Assembly: GCF_017599305.1 (NCBI RefSeq)
Contig: NZ_JAGFWR010000010.1
Coordinates: forward strand, 124,001 to 188,000
DNA length: 64,000 bases
Direction: 5' to 3'
Origin: Micromonospora antibiotica
Lineage (GTDB): Bacteria; Actinomycetota; Actinomycetes; Mycobacteriales; Micromonosporaceae
A program made the position numbers and the translations under genes. Shown one piece after another: positions 8,042 to 16,508 of this stretch. Position 1 is the first letter of the stretch, and each line of letters begins with the position of its first letter. A model generated the notes under the pieces. That model made no database searches and was not told where the DNA came from. It saw only the letters and a list, made by a program, of their open reading frames with translations.

Positions 8042-10182
8042 GACTCGACGGTCACCGTGCTCGGGGTGGCGCTGCGCTCGTCGGTGGTCGGCTTGGTGGG
8101 TCGCTTGCCGTTCTCACCGGTACTGGTGATCTTTGTCGGGGTGGCCTCCCGGCCGGCGGTGCCGGGGACCGCGGCGACGGTCGGTTCGCCGTCCACCCCG
8201 GCGCTGGCCGTCCCACCATCCACCGTGGTCACCGGCTCCGCCTTGGGCTTCGTACCCGTGCCATCCGGTCGGGTGCCGTTGGCGGCCGGGGCACCCGTCG
8301 GCTTCGTGACCGCCACGGCTGAATCCGGCCTGCCGCCGGCACTCACCGGCTCCGGTGCCGGCTCGCCGGTGCCAGGGGTCGGCTTCGGCTTCGGCTTCGT
8401 GCCGTTACCGCGTACGCCAGCCCCGGGCCGGTCGCCGTCCGGTGACGGTGCCACCGCGTCGGGGCCCACCGGCGTCGCGGCGTGCATCCGGAGCGCGGTG
8501 ACGTCCCGCTGCACCTCGTCGTGCTCCTGCCGCGCCTGCCAGGTTTCCTGACGCAGGTCGGCGAGCTGCTGCTGAGCCTGGGCGATCTCCAACATCACCC
8601 GGGCGAGCTGCTGCCGGCCGGCCGCTGCCTCCTGCTGGGTGGTGGCGAGGTGCTGCTGGGTGGTGGCGAGGTGCTGCTGGGTGGTGGCCGCGTACTCGTC
8701 GAACTGCCGACGCGAGGCGGCGACGTGCTCGTCAGCCTGGCGACGCTTGTCGGTGCTCTCCCGTTCGGCCCGGTCGAGCAACTCGGCGGTCTCCTGCTCG
8801 ACCCGCCGACGCAGCTCGCCGGTCTCCTGCTCGGCCTGCCGGCGCAGCGTCGCCGCGTCCGCCTCGGCGGAGCGGCGGATCTCCGCCGCGCCCTGCTCGA
8901 TCTCGTCACGCCGGGCGGCCCACTCCCGCTCCAGCTCCTCCTGCCGGGTCCGGTGCTGCTGCTCCAGCTCGTTGTGCCGGGTCTGGTGCTTGCGGTCCAG
9001 CTCGTCGCGGCGCTTGGCGAACTCCTGCTCGGCGGCGGCGCGACGCTGGGCCAGCTCCCGGTCGGCGGCCTCCCGCCGGCCGTTGACCTCCTGCTCCACC
9101 CCCGCGCGCCAGGCACCCAGCTCCTGCTGCGTCTGGGCGCGGGACTGCTGCACGTACGCCTCGGTCTCGGTGCGCATCCGCTGCACGTACGCCTCGGCCT
9201 CGGCCCGGCTGCGCTGCGCCGCCTCGGTCGCCTCGGTGGTCAGCCGGTGCGCCTCCTGCTGGGACCGGGTCCGGGTCGCCTTTGCCGCCCCCTCGGCGTC
9301 GTCGGTGACCTGCTTGGCCTCCTGGAGCGCCTTGGCTCGGGTGGCCCGGCTGGCCTCGGTGGCCGACTCGGTGAGCCGCCGGGCCTCCTGCTGCGCCTTG
9401 GTGTGCACCTCCTTGGCGGCCTCACGCAGGTCGGTGGCCTCCTTCTGGGCTGTGGCCAGCGCCGCCTTGGCCGCCTCACGCAGCTTCGCGGCCTCCTGCT
9501 GGGCCCGGGTGTGGATCTCCCGAGCGGTGTCGCGCAGCTGGGTGGCCTCCTGCTGGGCGCGGCTCAGAGCCTCCTGGGCCGTGGCCCGCAGCCGGTTGGA
9601 CTCGTCCTCGGCGGTGGCCCGCAGCAGAGTCGACTCGTCCTTGGCGGTGGCCCGCAGCCGGGCGGCCTCCTCCTTCGCCGTACGCACGGCGGCGTCCGCC
9701 TCGGCCTTGCGGGCCGTGGTGTGCCGTTCCTCCTCGGCACGCCGCGCGGCGAGGGCGATCTCGAAGTCCTTGAGCGCCCGGGCGGCCTGCTCACGGGCCT
9801 CGTCGATGATGTGTTCGGCGGCGGCCCGGCGGGCCTCGATCTCCTCGTTGGCGGCGGCCAGGATGGCGTCCGCCTGTTCTTCAGCGAGGGCGAGGATCTG
9901 CTCGACCCGGGGGCCGAGGTGCTTGAAGGAGGCCCGGTCCACCACGCCGATCTGCTTGCGCACCTGGGCGAGATCCCGCTGGAGATGCTCGACCTGGCCG
10001 GCCAGCTTGTGGATCTGGGTGTACGCCTGCTCCCGCTCACCCGTCAGGGTGGTGATCTCGTGCTCTGCACGAGCGACGTACCGGTCGACCTGTCGTTTGT
10101 CGTATCCACGCAGGGCGGACTCGAAGCTGGGCTCCGTCGTCACGTCCCCGCCGAGAGCGAACAGTTCCTCGCCGTGCGACAT
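8035..10182 (-). CDS. Large coiled-coil polarity protein (DivIVA-like N-terminus, FilP position)
   Basis: A 715-residue protein. Residues ~15-40 (SFESALRGYDKRQVDRYVAR) form the DivIVA/GpsB-type membrane-targeting start. Residues ~45-600 are almost unbroken coiled coil rich in Ala, Glu, Gln and Arg, with internal repeats such as LRATAKDES/LRATAEDES and TTQQHLA. The last ~110 residues are Thr/Pro/Gly/Lys-rich and probably disordered. It should be a cytoskeletal scaffold at poles or septa. It lies beside another such protein and methylmalonyl-CoA epimerase, the order I recall for filP-scy-mce in Streptomyces. MSHGEEL at 10182 follows a GGGGG site; the longer frame adds 52 residues that do not resemble the family. 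Confidence 0.85.
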   Translation of the reverse strand: MSHGEELFALGGDVTTEPSFESALRGYDKRQVDRYVARAEHEITTLTGEREQAYTQIHKLAGQVEHLQRDLAQVRKQIGVVDRASFKHLGPRVEQILALAEEQADAILAAANEEIEARRAAAEHIIDEAREQAARALKDFEIALAARRAEEERHTTARKAEADAAVRTAKEEAARLRATAKDESTLLRATAEDESNRLRATAQEALSRAQQEATQLRDTAREIHTRAQQEAAKLREAAKAALATAQKEATDLREAAKEVHTKAQQEARRLTESATEASRATRAKALQEAKQVTDDAEGAAKATRTRSQQEAHRLTTEATEAAQRSRAEAEAYVQRMRTETEAYVQQSRAQTQQELGAWRAGVEQEVNGRREAADRELAQRRAAAEQEFAKRRDELDRKHQTRHNELEQQHRTRQEELEREWAARRDEIEQGAAEIRRSAEADAATLRRQAEQETGELRRRVEQETAELLDRAERESTDKRRQADEHVAASRRQFDEYAATTQQHLATTQQHLATTQQEAAAGRQQLARVMLEIAQAQQQLADLRQETWQARQEHDEVQRDVTALRMHAATPVGPDAVAPSPDGDRPGAGVRGNGTKPKPKPTPGTGEPAPEPVSAGGRPDSAVAVTKPTGAPAANGTRPDGTGTKPKAEPVTTVDGGTASAGVDGEPTVAAVPGTAGREATPTKITSTGENGKRPTKPTTDERSATPSTVTVESE

Positions 10183-10317
10183 GCCCCCATCCTCACACGC
10201 ATCCTGCCCTCCGGGGGCGATACGGACGCCGCTGTGGGGAGCTGTTTCACTGTGGTCGCGCGACAGGGTGTCACAGGGCCGGAACGCGTACGGCGCGGGG
10301 GTCCACCGGTTACCCGG

Positions 10318-10338
10318 TGTCATCCCGCGCCGTGACAC
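10318..10338. terminator. Short inverted repeat between the coiled-coil genes
   Basis: GTGTCA (10318-10323) and TGACAC (10333-10338) form a 6-bp stem over 9 bases. It lies downstream of the gene ending at 10360 and upstream of the one starting at 10182, so it may attenuate readthrough. The support is weak. Confidence 0.3.
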
Positions 10339-10359
10339 ATGCCCCGTCGGTGCAGCCGG

Positions 10360-11625
10360 TCAGCTGGCGGTCTCCGCGGCGGCCCGCGAGTCGGCGTCGG
10401 CCTTGGCCGGCTCCGACTTGGCCGGCGCGGCGGCCGGCTGCTGGGCCGGAACGCCCGGCACGATCCCGGCCAGGCCGGAGAGCATCTGACCGAGCTGCGA
10501 GGTGACCGCGTCCTTCTGGCGGGTGAGGTCCTCCACCTCGCGGCGGGCCGCCTGGGTGGTCAGGTCCGCCTCGGTGCGCGCTTCGGTGAGCAGCCGCTTC
10601 GCTTCGGCCTTGGCCTCGTTGAGGGTCTTCTCGGACAGCGCCTTGGCCTTGTCGACGGTCTCGTTGGCGGTGCGCTCGGACTCGACCCGGCGGGCCTCGG
10701 CGCGCTGCTCGATCTCCTTGGCCCGCTCCTGGGCGGCCCGGGCCCGCTGCTCAGCCTCGCCGACCAGCTTCTGGGTCTGCGCCACCTGGGCGGCGTGCCG
10801 CTCGGACTCCTCGCGCTCGGCCTTCTCCCGGCGCTCGGCGAGCTGGAGCTCCAGGGCCTGGAGGTCCTTGTCCCGCTTGTCACGGGCGTCGGTGAGCAGC
10901 TTCGTCGCCTCGGCGCGCTTCTCCTCGGCCTCCCGGGCGGCCTTCGCCCGCTGCTGGGTGATCTCCCGCTCGGCGGTGGCGCGCAGGGTGGCGACCTCCC
11001 GCTCGACGGTCGACTTCAGCTCGGCCACCTCGTGCGCGGTGACCGTACGCAGCTGCTTGGTCTCCCGGTCGGCGTCGGCGCGCAGCGTGTCGGCCTCCCG
11101 GCGGGCCTGCACCCGGGCCTCGGCGGCCTCCCGCTCGGCGGCGGTACGGACGGTGCCGGCCTCCCGCTCGGCGGTGGCCTTCATCGCGGCGGCTTCGGCG
11201 CGCGCCTTGTCGGTGATCTCCCGCGCCTCCAGCCGGGCAGCGGAGAGGATCCCTTCCGACTCGCGCTTGGCCTCGTTGCGGTGGTCGTTGGCCTGCTCCT
11301 CGGCCAGCCGGAGGATCTGCTCGACCCGGGTACCGAGACCGGAGAGGGTCGGCCGGCTGTTCTCCTCGAGCTGCTTGTTGGTGTCGGTGAGCTTCTGCTC
11401 GAGCGCGGCCTGCCGCTGCTCGGCCTGGCGAAGTCGACGCTGGGCGTCGTTCATCCGCTGCTCGGCCTCGGCGCGGGCCTGCTCCGACTGGGTCAGCGCG
11501 GCCGTCATCCGGCCGAGAAAGTCGTCGACCTGGTGGGTGTTGTAGCCGCGTAGGCCGACCGTGAAGTCCGGCTGCGAGTTCGCGTTATCGAAGAACGCGA
11601 GAGGGGAGGACTGCTGCTGGGGCAT
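10360..11625 (-). CDS. Coiled-coil polarity protein (DivIVA-like N-terminus, Scy position)
   Basis: A 421-residue coiled-coil protein. Residues ~18-40 (DFTVGLRGYNTHQVDDFLGR) are a clear DivIVA-type N-terminal motif. The rest is Ala/Glu/Arg-rich heptad and hendecad coiled coil, with recurring ATAEREA and AEREAAEAR phrases, and a short PAQQPAAAPAK tail. It is predicted to be a membrane-associated scaffold organising pole or septum growth. Next to mce, it holds the place of Streptomyces Scy (from memory) but is about a third of Scy's length. The ATG at 11625 is followed directly by MPQQQSSPLAFF; upstream codons are not coding-like. The two coiled-coil genes are separated by 177 bases. Confidence 0.85.
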   Translation of the reverse strand: MPQQQSSPLAFFDNANSQPDFTVGLRGYNTHQVDDFLGRMTAALTQSEQARAEAEQRMNDAQRRLRQAEQRQAALEQKLTDTNKQLEENSRPTLSGLGTRVEQILRLAEEQANDHRNEAKRESEGILSAARLEAREITDKARAEAAAMKATAEREAGTVRTAAEREAAEARVQARREADTLRADADRETKQLRTVTAHEVAELKSTVEREVATLRATAEREITQQRAKAAREAEEKRAEATKLLTDARDKRDKDLQALELQLAERREKAEREESERHAAQVAQTQKLVGEAEQRARAAQERAKEIEQRAEARRVESERTANETVDKAKALSEKTLNEAKAEAKRLLTEARTEADLTTQAARREVEDLTRQKDAVTSQLGQMLSGLAGIVPGVPAQQPAAAPAKSEPAKADADSRAAAETAS

Positions 11626-11784
11626 TGGGACATACTTGCAGACCCCCCGGGGTCGTTCGCAAGAGCGGTGCCGAGCTTTCGTGTCCTCTTTACAGGGTCC
11701 ACCGGGTCGTCCCGTCGGCCCCGCCCAAACGGCGATCTTGGCAGGTCCGGGCGGACCCGCCGTCACGCGAAGTAACGAAACTGA

Positions 11785-12112
11785 GGCCCCGCCACCGCCC
11801 CCGGCGCCCTTTCCACCACCCCCAATTGGCAAGCCACCGCAATACGCCCACCACCCCCGCCCAAAACCCAATCCCACCCCACCCCACCACCCCTCCCACC
11901 CACACCCCCAACCGCCCCACCCGGCCCCGCCCACCGGCCCGCCCCACCCGGCCCGGCCCTGGTGATCAAGAGGTTTAGGTCAGTTTGATCTCCAGATCTG
12001 ACGCAAACCTCTTGATCACCGGGACGAAGTAGGCCAGGGCGGGGCGAGGCAGGGCGGGCCGGGTGGAGTGGGGGAGCGGGGGAGCGGGGGCGGGGGGAGG
12101 GAGGGGGTGGGG
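11785..12112. other. Composite element 2: C-tract, long hairpin, G-tract
   Basis: The gap between the coiled-coil gene and mce has three parts. First, a C-rich tract (about 11785-11958). Second, a hairpin with 16-bp perfect arms GGTGATCAAGAGGTTT (11961-11976) and its complement (12005-12020), containing nested stems at 11979-11983/11998-12002 and 11987-11991/11994-11998. Third, a G-rich tract (about 12060-12125) that overlaps the mce stop codon. No gene is visible. The hairpin may terminate mce transcription. Confidence 0.8.
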
Positions 12113-12589
12113 TTAGTGGGGGGTGGTGGCGGGTTGGACGAGTTCGACGAGGACGCCGCCGGCGGCCTTGGGGTGGACGAAGTTGACCCGGGAGTTGGCG
12201 GTGCCGCGCTTCGGGGTGTCGTAGAGCAGTCGTACGCCACGTTCGCGCAGGGTCGCGCAGGCCGCGTCGATGTCGGCGACCGTGTACGCCACCTGCTGCA
12301 CCCCGGGTCCGTTGCGGTCGAGGAACTTGGCGATGGTCGACTCCGGCGACAACGGGGCGAGCAGCTGCACGCAGCCGCCCTCGGCGGTCGGGCCGACGGC
12401 CAGCATCGCTTCGCGTACCCCCTGCTCGGTGTTGGTCTCCTGGTGTATGCAGCGCATCCCGAAGGTGCGCTGATAGAAGTCGATCGCGGCGTCGAGGTCG
12501 GCGACCGCGACCCCGACGTGATCGATACGGAGCAGCCCGATGTCTGTGACGTAGTCGGCAGCGGGCTCGACGGAGGAGTTTTCAGCCAT
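12113..12589 (-). CDS. mce: Methylmalonyl-CoA epimerase
   Basis: A 158-residue glyoxalase/VOC-fold protein with two beta-alpha-beta-beta-beta units. The first begins LLRIDHVGVAVADLDAAIDFY with the metal His; later units include GVQQVAYTVADIDAA and the terminal metal Glu in GVLVELVQP. It interconverts (S)- and (R)-methylmalonyl-CoA between propionyl-CoA carboxylase and methylmalonyl-CoA mutase. The gene is divergent from the thiolase, with only 64 bases between the starts, and the operator-like site at 12604 lies in that gap. Length and motifs are normal. I am confident of the family; the symbol follows common actinobacterial use. Confidence 0.92.
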   Translation of the reverse strand: MAENSSVEPAADYVTDIGLLRIDHVGVAVADLDAAIDFYQRTFGMRCIHQETNTEQGVREAMLAVGPTAEGGCVQLLAPLSPESTIAKFLDRNGPGVQQVAYTVADIDAACATLRERGVRLLYDTPKRGTANSRVNFVHPKAAGGVLVELVQPATTPH

Positions 12590-12603
12590 GCCGCTAGTCT
12601 GGC

Positions 12604-12619
12604 CGAACAGGCGTTAAGG
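12604..12619 (-). promoter_or_regulatory. Operator-like site 2 between mce and the thiolase
   Basis: On the minus strand it reads CCTTAACGCCTGTTCG, matching 12 of 16 positions of site 1 (the three sites agree at 10). It lies 15 bases from the mce start and 35 from the thiolase start, so one regulator could control both divergent promoters. Confidence 0.55.
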
Positions 12620-12653
12620 CGTACAGGTTGGTACCCCCCCTCGGAGGCAGGCA

Positions 12654-13847
12654 GTGGCATCGGTGATCGTCAGCGGCGCGCGGACCCCGATGGGCCGGCT
12701 GCTGGGCAACCTCAAGGACCTCCCGGCGACGAAGCTCGGCGGCATCGCGATCAAGGCGGCGCTGGAGCGCGCCGGGGTGGCCCCGGACCAGGTGCAGTAC
12801 GTGATCATGGGTCAGGTGCTCCAGGCCGGTGCGGGGCAGATCCCGGCCCGGCAGGCGGCGGTGGAGGCGGGCGTCCCGATGTCGGTGCCGGCGCTGACCA
12901 TCAACAAGGTGTGCCTCTCCGGCCTGGATGCGATCGCCCTGGCCGACCAGCTCATCCGGGCCGGTGAGTTCGACATCGTGGTGGCCGGTGGCATGGAGTC
13001 GATGACCAACGCCCCGCACCTGCTGCTCGGCCAGCGCGCCGGTTACAAGTACGGCGACGTGACGGTCAAGGACCACATGGCCCACGACGGGCTCAGCGAC
13101 GCCTGGGACTGCTGCTCGATGGGGGAGTCCACCGAGCGGCTCGGCGGACGGCACGGGATCACCCGCGAGGAGCAGGACGCGTTCGCGGCGGCCAGCCACC
13201 AGCGGGCCGCCGCCGCGCAGAAGAACGGTCACTTCGCCGACGAGATCACCCCGGTGGTCATCCCGCAGCGCAAGGGCGACCCGCTGGTGATCAGCGAGGA
13301 CGAGGGCATCCGCCCGGACACCACCGTCGAGTCGCTGGCGAAGTTGCGCCCGGCGTTCGCCAAGGACGGCACGATCACCGCCGGCACCTCGTCGCCGATC
13401 TCGGACGGCGCGGCGGCCGTGGTGGTGATGAGCAAAGCCAAGGCGAACGAGTTGGGCCTGACCTGGTTGGCCGAGATCGGCGCGCACGGCAACGTGGCCG
13501 GCCCGGACAACTCCCTGCACTCGCAGCCGTCGAACGCCATCCAGCACGCCCTGAAGAAGGGCGGCCTGAGCGTCGAGGACCTCGACCTCATCGAGATCAA
13601 CGAGGCGTTCGCCCAGGTCGGCATCCAGTCCACGCGGGACCTCGGCGTCAGCACCGACAAGGTCAACGTCAACGGTGGGGCGATCGCGCTCGGGCACCCG
13701 ATCGGCATGTCCGGGGCCCGGCTGGTGCTCACCCTCGCGCTGGAACTCCAGCGTCGTGGTGGTGGCACCGGCGCGGCGGCGCTGTGCGGCGGCGGTGGCC
13801 AGGGTGACGCCCTGATCATCCACGTACCCGCCGACACCGGGAACTGA
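12654..13847 (+). CDS. Acetyl-CoA C-acetyltransferase (thiolase)
   Basis: A 397-residue biosynthetic-type thiolase that condenses two acetyl-CoA to acetoacetyl-CoA or cleaves the product. All catalytic residues are visible: acyl-accepting Cys87 in NKVCLSG, His348 in GHPIGMSG and Cys378 in CGGGGQGD. Length is typical of the family. The GTG at 12654 follows GGAGG at 12643-12647. It is divergent from mce and 131-173 bases upstream of meaB in the same direction, so the two may be cotranscribed. With the 3-hydroxybutyryl-CoA dehydrogenase it gives the acetoacetyl-CoA steps that lead to butyryl-CoA, the substrate of the mutase at 16509. An atoB/phaA-like role is likely. Confidence 0.93.
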   Translation: MASVIVSGARTPMGRLLGNLKDLPATKLGGIAIKAALERAGVAPDQVQYVIMGQVLQAGAGQIPARQAAVEAGVPMSVPALTINKVCLSGLDAIALADQLIRAGEFDIVVAGGMESMTNAPHLLLGQRAGYKYGDVTVKDHMAHDGLSDAWDCCSMGESTERLGGRHGITREEQDAFAAASHQRAAAAQKNGHFADEITPVVIPQRKGDPLVISEDEGIRPDTTVESLAKLRPAFAKDGTITAGTSSPISDGAAAVVVMSKAKANELGLTWLAEIGAHGNVAGPDNSLHSQPSNAIQHALKKGGLSVEDLDLIEINEAFAQVGIQSTRDLGVSTDKVNVNGGAIALGHPIGMSGARLVLTLALELQRRGGGTGAAALCGGGGQGDALIIHVPADTGN

Positions 13848-13978
13848 CCGGCCGTCGGGCCGGATGGCGCGGAGCGTGGTCGCGGGTCCGGGTCGGTGCG
13901 GCGAAGACAGCGGTCGGGGGCGGGAACTTCCCGGCTCACGGTCGTCGGGTGAGGTGGGCGTGTGAGTGCGAGGAGTGA

Positions 13979-15019
13979 GTGGGGTTGGCGAGCACCGCAG
14001 TCGTGGGCGAAGGTGACCCGGTGAGTGTCGAGAACGCCCCCACCCCCGCCGCTGTCCCGGTGCGCCGCAGTCGGGACGTACCGATGCTGGTGGAGAGGGC
14101 ACGCCAGGGTGACCCCCGGGCGGTGGCCCGGCTGATCACCCTGGTCGAGTCCGGTGACGAGATGCTGCCGCAGGTGGCGGCGGCGCTCGCGCCCTATGCG
14201 GGGCAGGCCCAGGTGGTCGGGTTGACCGGCTCCCCAGGGGTGGGCAAGTCGACCACCACCAACGAGCTGGTCCGGGCGTTGCGGGCGGGTGGGCACCGGG
14301 TCGGGGTGCTGGCCATCGACCCGTCCAGCCCGTTCACCGGCGGCGCGATCCTCGGCGACCGGGTCCGGATGCAGGACCACGCCACCGACCCGGGCGTCTA
14401 CATCCGGTCGATGTCCAGCCGGGGGCACCTCGGTGGGCTGTCGTCGGCGACCCCGCAGGCGGTCCGGGTGCTGGAGGGCGCCGGCTGCGACGTGGTGCTG
14501 GTGGAGACCGTCGGGGTCGGCCAGGTCGAGGTCGAGGTGGCGTCACTCGCCGACACCACGCTGGTGCTGCTCGCCCCGGGGATGGGTGACGCGATCCAGG
14601 CGGTCAAGGCCGGCATCCTGGAGATCGCCGACGTCTTCGTGGTCAACAAGGCCGACCGCGACGGTGCCGACAACACCGTCCGGGACATCCAGGGCATGAT
14701 CGCGTTGGGCGAGCGTGGGCCGGGGCAGTGGCGTCCGCAGGTGGTGCGGTCGATCGCCGCCCGCGGCGAGGGGATCGACGACATCGCCGCCGCGATCGAC
14801 AAGCACCGTGCCTGGCTGGAGCAGCACGACCAGCTCCGCCTGCGTCGGGAGAAGCGGGCCGCCGCCGAGATCGAGGCGATCGCGCTGGGCACCCTGCGCG
14901 CCCGCATCGGCTCCCTGCGCGACGGTACGGAGTTGCCGGCGCTCGCCGCGAAGGTCGCCGAGGGGGCCCTCGACCCGTACGCGGCGGCCGACGAACTGCT
15001 CGCCCAGATCGGCACCTGA
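13979..15019 (+). CDS. meaB: MeaB-type GTPase, acyl-CoA mutase chaperone
   Basis: A G3E-family GTPase of 332-346 residues. It has the P-loop GSPGVGKST, then DPSSPFTGGAILGDRVRM, the switch region ETVGVGQVE and the base-recognition NKAD. MeaB proteins protect and reload adenosylcobalamin in methylmalonyl-CoA or isobutyryl-CoA mutase. The mutase at 16509 is the obvious partner, although two unrelated genes now separate them. The start is uncertain: GTG 13979 gives 346 residues, while GTG 14021 (MSVENAP) has a better-spaced GAAGGTG site. Both precede the conserved core. The C-terminal helical dimerisation region is complete. Confidence 0.92.
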   Translation: MGLASTAVVGEGDPVSVENAPTPAAVPVRRSRDVPMLVERARQGDPRAVARLITLVESGDEMLPQVAAALAPYAGQAQVVGLTGSPGVGKSTTTNELVRALRAGGHRVGVLAIDPSSPFTGGAILGDRVRMQDHATDPGVYIRSMSSRGHLGGLSSATPQAVRVLEGAGCDVVLVETVGVGQVEVEVASLADTTLVLLAPGMGDAIQAVKAGILEIADVFVVNKADRDGADNTVRDIQGMIALGERGPGQWRPQVVRSIAARGEGIDDIAAAIDKHRAWLEQHDQLRLRREKRAAAEIEAIALGTLRARIGSLRDGTELPALAAKVAEGALDPYAAADELLAQIGT

Positions 15020-15107
15020 GCCGTCCACCCGGGGCACGCGCCTGACACACGGTGGAATTCGGTGGTGCCCGGGCCACGCAAGATCTGACGCGGAAGTGGT
15101 CCGGCAC

Positions 15108-15161
15108 GAGGGTACGGCCGATCGGTCGCCGGAGCATTTCCGGCCGATCAGCCGTACCCTC
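15108..15161. terminator. Bidirectional hairpin terminator after meaB
   Basis: GAGGGTACGG (15108-15117) pairs with CCGTACCCTC (15152-15161). Inside, GATCGG (15120-15125) pairs with 15144-15149 and CCGG pairs with CCGG. A T-containing stretch follows on the plus strand. It separates meaB from the convergent secreted-protein gene. Confidence 0.7.
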
Positions 15162-15213
15162 GCTGCATTTCTGCTTCCGCCGGCAATGATCTGCCAGGGT
15201 CAGCGGCCGGTCC

Positions 15214-15747
15214 TCAGGACTCGAGCTTCCATTCGTCGACCCGGGCGGTTCGGGGAGCGTTCGCGCTGGCTCCCGAATAGTTGGTGAGGAATTTGCACTG
15301 CGCGACGTTCCAGGTCTGCTTCTTCACCACAAAAGAGCGAGACTCCTGAAAGAGCCGCATCCTGCGACGTTGCCCACTCGGCACTTCCAGGGCGTAACTG
15401 AAGCCGGCAGTCCATGAGCGTCCGGCTGTCACCGACACCCCGATGGACGTGCTCGCCTTCGCGAAAACGACGCCGGCTTCGGCGGATACCGTCGCCGACG
15501 CCGTCGCGGCGACGTTGGCGGTCTCGTTCTCGCTGTAGGAGATGGTGCCGGGGCCAGTGATGTAGGCGCTGTAGACGTCGGTCGGCCGCGTCGACTTGCT
15601 GATGTTGGTGAAGGTGTAGAGCGGGTTCTCACCCTCGGCCGGGCAGCCCTGCGGACCTGCCAGGGCCGGGGCCTGGAGGGCCACCACGGGCAGCGGCAGA
15701 ACCGCAATCGCCGACACGACACTCAACATACGTTTCCTGAAGTTCAA
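15214..15747 (-). CDS. Secreted protein of unknown function, beta-rich
   Basis: A 177-residue protein with a clear signal peptide (MNFRKRMLS, hydrophobic core, cleavage after APALA at about residue 30). The mature ~147 residues have two cysteines, one near each end, that could form a disulfide. The middle has a long alternating small/hydrophobic stretch rich in Ala, Ser, Thr and Val (ATASATVSAEAG, then ASTSIGVSVTAG). That pattern suggests amphipathic beta-hairpins and recalls insertion segments of aerolysin-type pore formers, but this is only a resemblance. I do not recognise the family. It is divergent from the lipoprotein at 15901, and both are lower in GC than their neighbours. Confidence 0.75.
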   Translation of the reverse strand: MNFRKRMLSVVSAIAVLPLPVVALQAPALAGPQGCPAEGENPLYTFTNISKSTRPTDVYSAYITGPGTISYSENETANVAATASATVSAEAGVVFAKASTSIGVSVTAGRSWTAGFSYALEVPSGQRRRMRLFQESRSFVVKKQTWNVAQCKFLTNYSGASANAPRTARVDEWKLES

Positions 15748-15900
15748 GCTGTCTCCCCGTGGATGCGCGGGGCGGCTCTTTGATTAGGCCGCCGCGAATG
15801 CCGCCAAGATATCAGGGGAAGGTCGGCATCGTTGTCCCTTGACTTGCTCAGGCCCATTCTGTATCATCGCGAAAAAGCTATTAATGCGAAACGGGTGACA

Positions 15901-16386
15901 ATGAAAGACAGAGTTTCGGGGATCTTGCTTTTATTTGGATTGTCGCTTAGCGTCACCGTTTCCCTCGTAGGTTGTTCCGCGGGGCCGGAAGATGCTTCTC
16001 CTGATTCTTCGCCCGCCACGGAAGTCTCGGAGACTCCCCGGCAGGCGGTGTCCGAGGTCCCGAGCGAGCTTCCCGTCTTCGGCCCCGACGCCGTCCGTGT
16101 CGTGGCCGTGCGTAGTGCTTCGGCCGAAGTGCGCTTCGACGTGGTCGGCCCGAAGGGCGCCCGGTACGGCCTGCGCGACGCTGCCGGAAAGAAGGGTGAG
16201 TGCCGTCAGGTGGAGTTGGGTGAAGTTGCGTCCCGCCCGCCGGGCCTGCCGGCGACTTCCAACTGGCAGACGGAATTGATCTGTGCCGGCAGGGAGAAGG
16301 TCACGAAGGCGAGTCGGGTGCTCGTCAAGGTCGCGCTGGACAGCTTCACCTACGACTTCGAGGTGCCCGCACTGCCGGCGGCCTGA
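15901..16386 (+). CDS. Putative lipoprotein of unknown function
   Basis: A 161-residue protein from ATG 15901: a short basic start (MKDR), a hydrophobic signal and a lipobox ending LVGC, after which Ser/Pro/Glu-rich residues suggest a flexible tether. The remaining ~100 residues have two cysteines (GECRQVE and ELICAG) and look like a small beta domain. I recognise no family. The open frame extends 23 codons upstream, but those residues would spoil the signal peptide. It is divergent from the secreted protein at 15214 across 153 AT-richer bases, so the two may be co-regulated or form a transferred pair. The mutase gene follows 122 bases later with its own operator-like site. Confidence 0.75.
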   Translation: MKDRVSGILLLFGLSLSVTVSLVGCSAGPEDASPDSSPATEVSETPRQAVSEVPSELPVFGPDAVRVVAVRSASAEVRFDVVGPKGARYGLRDAAGKKGECRQVELGEVASRPPGLPATSNWQTELICAGREKVTKASRVLVKVALDSFTYDFEVPALPAA

Positions 16387-16439
16387 CTCTGCTCGCCTCC
16401 CTGCACGGTGCTCGGCGGGCTACCGGCGGGTACGAGCTT

Positions 16440-16455
16440 CCTTAGCGATCGTTCA
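16440..16455 (+). promoter_or_regulatory. Operator-like site 3 before the acyl-CoA mutase
   Basis: CCTTAGCGATCGTTCA differs from site 1 at a single position. A possible -10 hexamer TACACT lies at 16465-16470, so the site covers the expected -35 area, suiting a repressor. Confidence 0.6.
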
Positions 16456-16508
16456 GGCTTCGTTCTACACTCGGGGTTCGGTCGAGGACTCGAGGAGGAG
16501 CCCCGCGG

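Noticed and set aside
16387..16508. A cobalamin riboswitch before the B12-dependent mutase
   Set aside because: The gap is only 122 bases and lacks the B12-box core.
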